This document shows, piece after piece, positions 34,264-42,653 of a stretch of 64,000 nt of DNA (its first letter is position 1; each line of letters starts with the position of its first letter). Below the pieces are notes generated by a model. The model was not told the origin of the DNA. It did no database searches and was given only the letters and a program-made list of their open reading frames with translations. The DNA comes from Deltaproteobacteria bacterium. Its GTDB lineage: Bacteria; Myxococcota; UBA727; VGSZ01. Position numbers and translations under genes: made by a program. The stretch is taken from NCBI GenBank assembly GCA_016177705.1, contig JACOUT010000003.1, forward strand, positions 124,001 through 188,000. Reading direction: 5' to 3'.

Positions 34264-35105
34264 ACCCGCGCACGGTGTGGAACGTGGCCGCCGACGTGCT
34301 GCGCGAGGCGGTGTTCTCCAAGTACCTGATCGTGCTGTTCGGCCTGATCTTTCTCGGCCTGGTCACGCTGGCGCTCGCGCTCGACCTCGAGGTGGTCGAC
34401 GGCATGATCTCGGCCGGCAAGCTGTTCGGCGGCACCATCATCGGCGGGCAATCGATGGCGGTAGGCGAGCTGCTCACCTCGATCATGCCGGTGATCGTGT
34501 ACCTGGTGTGCTTCCTCGGCACGATCTTCATGATCATCGCCGTCGCCGACATCGCGCCGCGCGTGTTGCAGCCCGGCCGCGTCGAGCTGACGCTCTCCTT
34601 GCCCATCCGACGGCACGAGCTGGTCGCCGGCATCTATCTCGGCGTGCTGATCATCGCCGCCAGCTCGACCCTGTTCGGCATCGGTGGCGCCTCGATGGTG
34701 CTGTTCGTCAAGCTCAAGATGGCGAGCGCGGCGCCGCTGGTGGGCGCGCTGTGCGCGCTGGTCGGCTTCCTCGCCATCTACGGCGTCATGCTGGCGACGT
34801 CGTGCGTGGCGCGCTCGCCCGCGCTGTCGGCCGGCTTCGGCTTCCTGGTGTTCGGCGCGGGCCTGGCCACCAGCGATCGACGCCTGGTGCTCATGCTCAT
34901 CAAGAGCGGCGTCACGCGCGACCTTGCGGCGTTGGTGATGGGCCCCCTGCCCCGCCTGAAGACGTTGGCCGACATCGGCGGCGAGTACGCCGGCGGCCAG
35001 GCGATCCGCTGGGGCGAGGCCGTGCCCGTCATCGGCGGCAGCGTCGCCTTCGGGCTGTTCTTCGTTGCGCTCGCGTGCATCGTCGTTACCGTCAAGGACT
35101 ACTGA
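34260..35105 (+). CDS. ABC-2 transporter permease
   Basis: A 281-residue inner-membrane protein with six predicted membrane segments (about 20-40, 55-75, 80-103, 121-145, 157-185, 245-275). The N-terminal amphipathic helix (NPRTVWNVAADVLREAVFSKY) is typical of ABC-2 permeases. It overlaps the ATPase gene at its start and the next gene at its stop (TGATG). Substrate unknown. Confidence 0.88.
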   Translation: MNPRTVWNVAADVLREAVFSKYLIVLFGLIFLGLVTLALALDLEVVDGMISAGKLFGGTIIGGQSMAVGELLTSIMPVIVYLVCFLGTIFMIIAVADIAPRVLQPGRVELTLSLPIRRHELVAGIYLGVLIIAASSTLFGIGGASMVLFVKLKMASAAPLVGALCALVGFLAIYGVMLATSCVARSPALSAGFGFLVFGAGLATSDRRLVLMLIKSGVTRDLAALVMGPLPRLKTLADIGGEYAGGQAIRWGEAVPVIGGSVAFGLFFVALACIVVTVKDY

Positions 35106-36196
35106 TGGCCGATCGTCGACCGCTCATCGTCTTGGCCGTGCTCGCGGTGCTGCTCCTGATCGCAGCCTCGCTGCTGTCGCGCGGCTCCGCCGACGTCGTG
35201 GTGGCGTCGGACGGCGGCGTCACCAAGGCGCCGCGCAAGGAGCGCGTCATCTACCCACGCGACAAGAAGCGCGTGCGCGTGACGCGACAGATCGACGACA
35301 CGCGGCCTGCCGAGGAGCGCAAGCGCGCGCTCGACGGTCTGCAGCGCTCCGTGCTCGCCGACGACGGCAAGGGCGCGGTCTTCATCGAGGCCAACGCCAT
35401 CCGGCACTCCCCTCTGATGGAGAAGATCCTGCGCTGCCGCCAAGACGAGGCCACCGGCGGCCTGCAGCAGATGAAGGAGGAGCTCGGCATCGACCCGCTG
35501 GAAGACCTCGACCGCGTCGGCTTCAACGGCGAAGTGTTCGCCGCCAGCGGCTTCTTTCAGAACATGAAGGTGCCCGAGGAGGTCGGACCGGGCGAGAGCT
35601 ACGGCGACAAGGCGAAGCTGTGGCGCATGCAGGGCGACGACGGCGGCAGCGTGGTGTTCGCGCAGGTCGACAACGGCCTGCTGTTGAGCGGCGCCGACGA
35701 GGCCTCCGTCAAGCGCGCCGTCGACCGCGCCGAGGGACGCGCCCCGTCGAGCCCGACGCCGCCCGCCGGCCTCGGCGAGGCCGAGCTGTACGGCACGCTG
35801 CCCGGCGCTTTCCTGCAAGAGCTGGCCGGCGGCACCAAGGACCCGACGGCGGCGCGCATCGCCGAGCTGGTGGTGTCCTCGTCGGTGCGCATGAACGTCG
35901 GCACCGACGCCGCGCTCAGCCTCGACGTCGCCACCAAGGACGAGGCCTCCTCCGAGGAGCTCGAGAAGACCATCAACGGCGGCCTGGCGCTGGTGCGCGC
36001 GCGCGCCGAGCAGCAGGGCGAACGCGACGTGGCGGTGATGCTCGATCAGGCGCGCGTCGAGCGCGCCGAGGGCGGTGGGCTGATGCTCGACGTGGCGGTG
36101 CCAGGCGAGTTCCTGCTCAAGACCATGGGCTGCGGGCCCGACGGCACGCCGCTCGCGGGGGCAAAGCCCAAGGGGCAGGCGCAGGTCGCGCGCTGA
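35105..36196 (+). CDS. Membrane-anchored periplasmic protein of the ABC operon
   Basis: A 363-residue protein with one N-terminal membrane anchor (PLIVLAVLAVLLLIAASLL, about 6-24) and a long soluble region. The middle (LLLSGADEASVKRAVDRAEG) resembles DUF3352-like proteins. It overlaps the permease stop by one base and is the third gene of the exporter operon. No ATPase or protease motif is seen. Probably periplasmic and linked to transporter function, by context only. Its stop is adjacent to the convergent nitrilase stop (0 nt gap). Confidence 0.7.
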   Translation: MADRRPLIVLAVLAVLLLIAASLLSRGSADVVVASDGGVTKAPRKERVIYPRDKKRVRVTRQIDDTRPAEERKRALDGLQRSVLADDGKGAVFIEANAIRHSPLMEKILRCRQDEATGGLQQMKEELGIDPLEDLDRVGFNGEVFAASGFFQNMKVPEEVGPGESYGDKAKLWRMQGDDGGSVVFAQVDNGLLLSGADEASVKRAVDRAEGRAPSSPTPPAGLGEAELYGTLPGAFLQELAGGTKDPTAARIAELVVSSSVRMNVGTDAALSLDVATKDEASSEELEKTINGGLALVRARAEQQGERDVAVMLDQARVERAEGGGLMLDVAVPGEFLLKTMGCGPDGTPLAGAKPKGQAQVAR

Positions 36197-37072
36197 CTAC
36201 GGCAACTGCTTGACCAGGTCGTCGTAGGTCTCGGGCCGCCGGTCGCGGAAGAACTGCCAGGCGCGCCGCACCTCCTCGATCAGGTCGAGATCGAGCTCGG
36301 CGACGATCAGCTCGTCCTTGTCGCGCGTGCCGATGGAGAGGATCTTACCGCGCGGGTCGCAGAAGTAGCTCTGCCCATAGAACTCGCCGATGTTCCACGG
36401 CGCCTCTTTGCCCACGCGGTTCGACGCCGCCACGAAGTAGCCGTTGGCCACCGCATGCGCGGGCTGCTCGAGCTTCCACAGGTACTCCGAGGTGCCCGCG
36501 ACCGTCGCCGACGGGTTGAACACGATCTCGGCGCCGTGCAGCCCGAGCAGACGCGCGCCCTCGGGGAAGTGGCGGTCGTAGCAGATGTACACGCCCACCC
36601 GCGCGTACTTGGTCTGGAAGGTGGGGTAGCCGAGGTTGCCCGGCTTGAAGAACATCTTCTCGAAGAAGCCGGGGTTGACGTCGGGGATGTGGTTCTTGCG
36701 GTACTTGCCGAGGTAGGTGCCGTCGGCGTCGATGACGGCGGCGCTGTTGTAGTAGACGCCGGCCATCTCGCGCTCGTAGATCGGCACCACGATGGCCATC
36801 TGGTACTGCTTGGCGAGCTTCTGGAACTCCTCGACGGTGGCACCAGGGATGCTCTCGGCCTGGTCGCACCACTTCGGGTCCTTCGACGGGCAGAAGTAGG
36901 GGCCGTTGTAGATCTCCTGCAATCCGAGGATCTGCACGCCCTTCTTGCCGGCCTCGTGCACGTAGCCGAGGTGCTTCTCGTGCATCGCCTTCTTGACGGC
37001 GGCCACCGGCGCCGACGCGTCGAAGGGCGGGTTGCTGCACTGGATCAGTCCGCCGATGACCTTGCGCGCCAT
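36197..37072 (-). CDS. Nitrilase-superfamily amidase (beta-ureidopropionase-like)
   Basis: A 291-residue carbon-nitrogen hydrolase. The catalytic triad is visible: E53 (LQEIYNG), K126 (YRKNHIPD) and C164 (VYICYDRHFPEG). The overall motif pattern (NPSATVAGTSEYLW, ASNRVG, GQSYFCDPRG) is closest to the N-carbamoyl amidase / beta-ureidopropionase branch, which hydrolyses N-carbamoyl amino acids or amines. The exact substrate is open; no pyrimidine or polyamine genes are next to it. GAGG precedes the ATG. Confidence 0.88.
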   Translation of the reverse strand: MARKVIGGLIQCSNPPFDASAPVAAVKKAMHEKHLGYVHEAGKKGVQILGLQEIYNGPYFCPSKDPKWCDQAESIPGATVEEFQKLAKQYQMAIVVPIYEREMAGVYYNSAAVIDADGTYLGKYRKNHIPDVNPGFFEKMFFKPGNLGYPTFQTKYARVGVYICYDRHFPEGARLLGLHGAEIVFNPSATVAGTSEYLWKLEQPAHAVANGYFVAASNRVGKEAPWNIGEFYGQSYFCDPRGKILSIGTRDKDELIVAELDLDLIEEVRRAWQFFRDRRPETYDDLVKQLP

Positions 37073-37181
37073 GAGAACCTCGCCTGGTTAGGGTGGCGCA
37101 GCGTCAATCGCGCGGCACCCCTCGTCAAGCGGCGTCGACGAAGCGATCGTGGACGCTCGGCGGTGCCTGACGCGGCCGCGC

Positions 37182-37982
37182 TCAGCGCAGCCGGCGCATG
37201 CCCTCGATCATGCGGCCGAGCGCGGCGCCGGCGATCTCGGCCTCGCGCTCGAGCTCACCCACGCGCGAGCGCTGCTCGGCGAGCTGCGCCTGCAACTGGG
37301 TCTTCTCGATCTCGAGGCGCCCCATCAGCCCGGTAGTGGCGTTGCCGGCGCGCAGCTCAGCCTTGAGCTTCTCGATCTCGACGCGCGCGTCTTGCAGCTC
37401 CTTCTCTTTCTGCGCGATTTGCTCTTGCGAGCGGCCGAGCTCCATCACCATGGTGCGCAGTTGTGCCTGCAGGCGCTCCACGTCCGGCGTCGGCGCCGCG
37501 TTGCTCGGCACCCGGAAGGCGCCGGTGGGCGTGGGGCCGCCAAAGGGCCCCTGCGCCACCTGCGGCGGCGGCGGCATGGAGGGCGGTCGCGCCACCGTGG
37601 CCGGGGTGTCGTTACGCGCCAACGGCTCGTCGGGCTTGTCGACCAAGAGCGAGTGCGTGAAGCCGCCGAGGTCCTGGATCAGCTCACCCAGGCGCACGGC
37701 GGCGTCCTTGTCGACGCCGTCGAAGCGGATGCCGAGGCCGCGCCCCACCCGCGTGTCGACGACGACGCCGAGCAGGCGCAGCGGGCGCTTCAGACCGGGT
37801 CGCGCCAGGTCGAACATCAAGGCAGTACCGATCGGTAGGGACTCCGAGGTGCGCGCCAGCATGCCGCCGAGCGAGATGTCCTCGATGGGCGCCTGGATCA
37901 GGCGGTCGCCGACGCGCAGGTGGGCCACCAGATTCGAGGCGCGCGTCCGCAGGTAGCGCCGCTTGTTGCGGATCGAGGCCAT
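37182..37982 (-). CDS. PilZ-domain protein with coiled-coil C-terminus
   Basis: A 266-residue protein. Residues 1-105 form a PilZ-type domain: RRYLRTRASNLVAHLRVGD, then DISLGGMLARTSESLPIG and GLGIRF, including the DxSxxG signature of cyclic di-GMP binders. A Pro-rich linker follows, and residues 165-260 are a coiled-coil (QAQLRTMVMELGRSQEQIA). The N-terminal RxxxR appears as RRYLR. The ATG at 37982 is chosen because the start of the domain follows immediately. It is a second, shorter PilZ protein in the window. Confidence 0.82.
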   Translation of the reverse strand: MASIRNKRRYLRTRASNLVAHLRVGDRLIQAPIEDISLGGMLARTSESLPIGTALMFDLARPGLKRPLRLLGVVVDTRVGRGLGIRFDGVDKDAAVRLGELIQDLGGFTHSLLVDKPDEPLARNDTPATVARPPSMPPPPQVAQGPFGGPTPTGAFRVPSNAAPTPDVERLQAQLRTMVMELGRSQEQIAQKEKELQDARVEIEKLKAELRAGNATTGLMGRLEIEKTQLQAQLAEQRSRVGELEREAEIAGAALGRMIEGMRRLR

Positions 37983-38122
37983 GGGCGAATGGTGGTGCAG
38001 CCCCCGCCCAGGCGCAAGCTTTCCGGCGCACGCCAGTGCGGCCCGACGGTCCGGCCATCGGTCAAGGAGTGGACGGCGGACACCCGATTCCTCGGTCACT
38101 CGGGCCCTGGAGCCTCGGCCTC

Positions 38123-39469
38123 ATGAGGCTGTCGCTCCTGCTGATCGCGCTGTCCGCGTCGACCCCCGCCCTCGCGGTGGACACCGTCACCACCCCCTTC
38201 CCCGGCGTCAGCTACACGCACCGCAGCCAAGCGAGCCCGCGCAAGGAGATCCACATCGTCACGGTCGACCTGACCAGGCCGGAGGTCGCGATCCGCGCCA
38301 CCAGGTCGAGCGAGCGCGGCCGCACGCCGTCGTCGTTCTCCAACCTGGTCGACGCCGCGGTGGTGGTGAACGGCGACTTCTTCAACACCGACGGCAGCTA
38401 CGACCCGTCGGGCCTGGCCATCGGCGCCGGCAACCCCTGGGCCGACGGCGTCGACTCGAACGGCTCGCGCTTCATCGCCTGCACGGCCGACAAGGTGTGC
38501 ACCATCGACACCACCGCGACCACCGTGGCGGCCGACGAGGCCTGGCAGAGCGCGGTCGGCGGGCGTCGCCTGCTGATCAAGCCCGGCTGGATCTTCACCA
38601 CGGAGATGGACACGAGCTGCGGCGACCACTGCACCACGCAACACCCACGCACCGCCGTCGGGCTCAAGGACGGCGGCGACACGTTGGTGCTGGTGGTGGT
38701 CGAGGGGCGGCAAGACCCGGTCTTCGGCCTGAAGATCTCGCAGCTCGCGACGCTGATGCAGTCGCTCGGCTGCGAGCAGGCGCTCGAGCTCGACGGCGGC
38801 GGCAGCTCCACCATGGTGGTGGCCGGCGCGCGCGTATCGGGGCGCCCGGACAACGAGCCGAGCGAGCGCGCGGTGGCGAACCACCTGGCCGTGCTGTTCG
38901 ACGAGAGCGCCGCCACTACCGGGAGTTTGCTCGGCTTCGTGCGCGAGGGCGACATTTACGACGAGACGGCGCCGATCGCGGGCGCGAGCGTGTCGCTCTC
39001 GAGCGGGCAGAGCACCACCACCGATGTTGACGGCTTCTACAGCTTCGACGAGGTGGAGCAAGGCAGCGTCGTCGTCACCGTGAGCAGTGAGGGCTTCCAG
39101 ACGGCGAGCGACACCAAGGACGTGGTGGCGGGCGTCGACAACTGGAAGAGCATCGCGCTGTCGCGCGCCGACGACCCGCCCGGCGAAGGCGAAGGCGAAG
39201 GGGAGGGAGAGGGAGAGGGGGAGCCCGTCGGCGAAGGAGAGGGCGAAGGAGAGGGCGACGGGGAAGGCGAGGGAGAGCCCGTCGGCGAGGGTGAGGGCGA
39301 AGGCGAGGGCGACGGCGAAGGTGAAGGCGAGGGGGACATCGGCGGCGGTGACAGCGATGACGGCGCGGACGAGCCACTCCCGGTGCCGCGCGGCGACTGC
39401 GGCGCGGGCGGCGCGCCCCTCGCGTGCGTGCTGAGCGCGCTGCTCGCCTGCCGACGTCGCCGCGCGTGA
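38123..39469 (+). CDS. Exported phosphodiester glycosidase-like protein with EG linker and sorting tail
   Basis: A 448-residue secreted protein. The signal peptide (1-20, STPALA) is followed by a phosphodiester glycosidase (NAGPA-type) domain at about 25-265 with VVNGDFFNTDG and ELDGGGSSTMV, the key motifs of the family. A carboxypeptidase-regulatory-like repeat (about 268-345) follows, then a 51-residue Glu/Gly linker (two 18-residue copies) and a final short segment: DCGAGGAPLAC, a hydrophobic stretch and CRRRRA. This resembles a MYXO-CTERM (myxosortase) sorting signal. It is probably anchored in the outer membrane with the enzyme outside. Confidence 0.82.
   Translation: MRLSLLLIALSASTPALAVDTVTTPFPGVSYTHRSQASPRKEIHIVTVDLTRPEVAIRATRSSERGRTPSSFSNLVDAAVVVNGDFFNTDGSYDPSGLAIGAGNPWADGVDSNGSRFIACTADKVCTIDTTATTVAADEAWQSAVGGRRLLIKPGWIFTTEMDTSCGDHCTTQHPRTAVGLKDGGDTLVLVVVEGRQDPVFGLKISQLATLMQSLGCEQALELDGGGSSTMVVAGARVSGRPDNEPSERAVANHLAVLFDESAATTGSLLGFVREGDIYDETAPIAGASVSLSSGQSTTTDVDGFYSFDEVEQGSVVVTVSSEGFQTASDTKDVVAGVDNWKSIALSRADDPPGEGEGEGEGEGEGEPVGEGEGEGEGDGEGEGEPVGEGEGEGEGDGEGEGEGDIGGGDSDDGADEPLPVPRGDCGAGGAPLACVLSALLACRRRRA
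39182..39335 (+). repeat. Glu-Gly codon repeat with 54-bp unit
   Basis: A minisatellite of alternating GAG/GAA and GGC/GGG codons encodes the EG linker. Two 54-bp units begin with GAGCCCGTCGGCGA at 39221 and 39275. The same kind of linker occurs in the lipoprotein at 19593-20282. Confidence 0.85.
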
Positions 39470-39622
39470 GCGCGCGTGCGCTCATGTGCGACAACGACGC
39501 CAAACGGCTCCGCTGATCTGCGGAAGTCCGTTCACCGACGGCGGAATCATCCGTCGACTGGAGGAGCCGACACCCATGGGCTCGCGGACCCTGCGATAGT
39601 GATCCGGTAACGGAGTCATCCC

Positions 39623-41719
39623 ATGGCACAGCCGCGATCGCTCCACGCTTTGCTGCTCTCGCTCGCCTCGGGCGTACTCGTCTTCGGCGCGTGCCAGTGC
39701 GAAGACAACCTCAACCTCGTGCCGGGCGCAGTGCAGGGACGCGTGTGCGATCCCGACACCGGCATCGGACTCGACGGCGCGGCGCTGTCGCTCGTCGGCG
39801 GCACGATCTCACGTGAGAGCGTGTCGGACCAGACCGGCAGCTACATCATCGAGCGCGTGCCGCCCGGCCGCGGCTACACGCTGACCGCCACGCTCGGCGC
39901 CGTCGTGCGCGAGCTCTCCTTCGATGTCGCGCCCGGTGAGACCGCCATCCCCGAGGACACCGCCTGCCGCGGCCCCATCGGCGATCCCACCAAGGGCACG
40001 CTCGACGGGCAGATCTGCAACCGCCACACCGGCCAGCTGATCACGAACGGCGAGGTCATCCTGGCCCTGCCCGACGGCGAGCTGATGATCACGCAGACCA
40101 ACGACGAGGGGCGCTTCCTGCTCACCGGCATCCCGGTAGGCGAGCACGTGGTCACCATCCGCGGCGAGGGCTTTCAGCGCTCGTTCTTGGTCACCATCGA
40201 GGCGGGCGGCACCTTCACGCTCGATCTGGCGGAGGATTGCGAGGTGCCTTCGGCCGTCGAGGGCAGCATCGTCGGCTCCTTCTGCAACCCGGCCACGCTC
40301 GACAACCTGATCGGCGCCGACGTGCTGGTCACGTCGAACGACACCGCGGAGACCTGGAGTGACATCACCGACACCGCGGGCGAGTTCCTGGTGAACGGCC
40401 TGCCGCCCGGCCTCTACACCGTCGAGGTCAGCCACGCCGACTACAGCTTCATGGAACCGGCGGTCGAGGTCACCGCGGGCTCGGTCGAGGTGGTGCTCGA
40501 CCCGACCTCCGAGTGCGGCGACCGCCCGCAGTTCGGCCGCATCGAAGGTCAGATCTGCGACATCGACGCCGGCGGCCGCTTCGTCGGCGACGTCGACCTG
40601 ATCCAAGGCGTCACCGTCGTCGAGTCGACCGTCAGCGACTCCGACGGGCGCTTCGCCTTCAACGCCATCCAGCCGGGCACCTACTCGGTGCGCGCCCACC
40701 GCGACGGCTACGAGCGCGTCTTCACCGGCGTGGTGGTCGAGCCCTTCGCCACCGCCTTCTTGCAGGAGAGCGACTGCCCCGGCGCGCAGGACGTGTGCAC
40801 GCCGCACGTCAACGACCCGACCGTCACGCAAGACGGGCGCATCATGCTGGTGGTCGACAAGTCGGGCTCGATGGGCGGCGACGACGCCAGCGGCCAGCAG
40901 AAGTGGCAGGGCATGAAGAACGCGCTCGTCAGCGTCACCGGCGCGCTCGACTCGACGGTCGAGTTCGGCATGCTGTTGTTCCCTCAGAACGACACCTGCG
41001 GGCCGGGCAACCTGCAGGTGGCGCTCGGCCTCAACACGGGGACGCAGATCCAGAGCGCGCTCAACAACGTCGGCCCCGAGGGCGGCACGCCGACCGCGCT
41101 CACGCTCGTCGAGGCACGCGAGCAGATCACGCCCTACCTCACCGACGGTCGGCCGCTCGCGGTCTTGCTCGCCACCGACGGCGGCCCCAACTGCGAGACC
41201 GGGCAGATGGTCACCGACACGTCGCCGACCTGCCGCTGCACCGATGTCGACACCCAAGGTCAGTGCCAGTTGCACAACTGCCTCGACATCGAGACCGACA
41301 ACGACGGCCCGGTCACCGAGATCGGCCGCATCCGCGACCTCGGCGTCAACACCTTCGTGGTCGGCGTCACCGGCGTGGAGAACTTCGCCGACGTGCTCAA
41401 CACCATGGCCACGGTCGGCGGCACCGCGCTGCCGGGCGCGACCAAGTACTACGACGCGCAGAACGAAGCGCAGCTCCAGGCGGCGCTCGAGGCCATCACG
41501 CAGCGCGTGCTCTCGTGCCGCGTCAACGTCGGCGCCGAGTTGGACGCCGCCGACAGCATCAACGTGCGCATCGGCGACATGGTGGTGACGCGCGACACCG
41601 CGCGCGAGAACGGCTGGGACATCACAGCACCTGGCGTCATCGACCTGTTCGGCGCGCCCTGTGACATCGCCAGCAGCTCCACCACGCCGGTGACGGTCGA
41701 GACCTGCGTGTCGCCGTGA
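39623..41719 (+). CDS. Lipoprotein with four Cys-bracketed regulatory-like modules and a VWA domain
   Basis: A 698-residue exported protein. The signal peptide ends at C24 (FGAC). Four modules of about 90 residues (near 33-115, 124-210, 213-300, 306-392) each begin with GxxCxxxTG-like (for example GQICNRHTG) and end in a DC or EC motif, similar to carboxypeptidase regulatory-like domains. A VWA domain follows (about 405-640), with MIDAS residues in DKSGSMGG and a downstream threonine and DGG. The C-terminal 55 residues are beta-rich. GGAG precedes the ATG. Likely surface adhesin or sensor. Confidence 0.8.
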   Translation: MAQPRSLHALLLSLASGVLVFGACQCEDNLNLVPGAVQGRVCDPDTGIGLDGAALSLVGGTISRESVSDQTGSYIIERVPPGRGYTLTATLGAVVRELSFDVAPGETAIPEDTACRGPIGDPTKGTLDGQICNRHTGQLITNGEVILALPDGELMITQTNDEGRFLLTGIPVGEHVVTIRGEGFQRSFLVTIEAGGTFTLDLAEDCEVPSAVEGSIVGSFCNPATLDNLIGADVLVTSNDTAETWSDITDTAGEFLVNGLPPGLYTVEVSHADYSFMEPAVEVTAGSVEVVLDPTSECGDRPQFGRIEGQICDIDAGGRFVGDVDLIQGVTVVESTVSDSDGRFAFNAIQPGTYSVRAHRDGYERVFTGVVVEPFATAFLQESDCPGAQDVCTPHVNDPTVTQDGRIMLVVDKSGSMGGDDASGQQKWQGMKNALVSVTGALDSTVEFGMLLFPQNDTCGPGNLQVALGLNTGTQIQSALNNVGPEGGTPTALTLVEAREQITPYLTDGRPLAVLLATDGGPNCETGQMVTDTSPTCRCTDVDTQGQCQLHNCLDIETDNDGPVTEIGRIRDLGVNTFVVGVTGVENFADVLNTMATVGGTALPGATKYYDAQNEAQLQAALEAITQRVLSCRVNVGAELDAADSINVRIGDMVVTRDTARENGWDITAPGVIDLFGAPCDIASSSTTPVTVETCVSP

Positions 41720-41733
41720 GGCCGCCGGCAGGG

Positions 41734-41739
41734 TAGAGT
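41734..41739 (+). promoter_or_regulatory. -10-like hexamer for a leaderless lipoprotein transcript
   Basis: TAGAGT ends seven bases before the ATG at 41747, and no Shine-Dalgarno site is present. Confidence 0.4.
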
Positions 41740-41746
41740 GCCCGCC

Positions 41747-42472
41747 ATGCGTCGCCTGCTCCTCGCCGTGGTCTTGTGCGGTTCGTCGTGGCTCGTGGCC
41801 TGCCCGCCCGGCAGCCTGGTGGGCCAGCCGTGCGAGGAGGTTGGCTTCGAGGTGTGCGAGGGCGACCAACTGCTGCGCTGCGACGGCCGCTTCTACGTGG
41901 TGCTGGCGCCGTGCGCCGGCAAGTGCATCGAGGGCAAGGCCGAGGTCGCGCACAGCGGCGACTCCATCAGCGCCGACGAGACCTGGAGCTGCACCGACGG
42001 ACCCCACCTCATCGAGGGGACCGTGACCGTCGCGGACGATGCGACCCTCTCCATCGAGGCCGGGGCCGTGCTGCGCTTGCAGCCGGCCTCGCGCATCGCC
42101 ACCACGCGCGCCGGCCGCGTCGAGTCGATCGGCACGGCCGAGGCGCCCATCCTGTTCACCTCGAAGAACGGGCTGTCGGGCGGCTTTGGCGCCGGCGCCG
42201 AGGGCGGCCTCAACGTCTTCGCGGTCGAAACGGGGGAGCCCTCGGTGGTCGAGCACACCATCATCGAGCGCGGCATCCATGGGATGGGCATCTTCGGCCT
42301 CTCCTCCAACGCCGACCCGCCGGTCGTGCGCAACAACACCCTGCGGGACAACGAGAATTTCGGCATCCTCGTCACCTGCGACGAGGACGCGGCGCCCATC
42401 CCCGACTTCGAGGCCGACGGCAACCAGTTCTTCAGCAACGGCGGCGAGGTCTCGAGCTGCGACGGCACCTAG
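41747..42472 (+). CDS. Lipoprotein with beta-helix-type repeats
   Basis: A 241-residue protein with lipoprotein signal (LVAC, C19), a short Cys-rich segment and C-terminal repeats such as IEGTVTVADDATLSIEAG and VVRNNTLRDNENFGILV that fit a right-handed beta-helix. It closely resembles the C-terminal region of the large lipoprotein at 5439-7865 in style. Its stop lies inside an 18-bp tandem duplication. Confidence 0.72.
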   Translation: MRRLLLAVVLCGSSWLVACPPGSLVGQPCEEVGFEVCEGDQLLRCDGRFYVVLAPCAGKCIEGKAEVAHSGDSISADETWSCTDGPHLIEGTVTVADDATLSIEAGAVLRLQPASRIATTRAGRVESIGTAEAPILFTSKNGLSGGFGAGAEGGLNVFAVETGEPSVVEHTIIERGIHGMGIFGLSSNADPPVVRNNTLRDNENFGILVTCDEDAAPIPDFEADGNQFFSNGGEVSSCDGT

Positions 42473-42504
42473 CTGCGGCGCAGTGTCTAGCTGCTGCGCA
42501 GTGT
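42469..42504. repeat. 18-bp tandem duplication spanning the stop codon
   Basis: CTAGCTGCGGCGCAGTGT is followed immediately by a copy with one change (CTAGCTGCTGCGCAGTGT). The first copy contains the TAG stop of the preceding lipoprotein gene, so translation ends in the repeat. Confidence 0.8.
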
Positions 42505-42653
42505 ACCTACATCACCGCACCCAGGCCCACGGACGAGGTACTGAGCGACGCGCGGCGAGGGGGGACGGATACTTCCAAGTGCTTTCCGGTGATCGCTCTC
42601 CTTTCTGAACCTGCCCTTCGCGCTTCCGCTTTGACGACGACCAGGTGACGACC

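Noticed and set aside
39182..39335. Repeat resembling a CRISPR array
   Set aside because: In-frame Glu-Gly codon repeat without spacers; no cas genes present.
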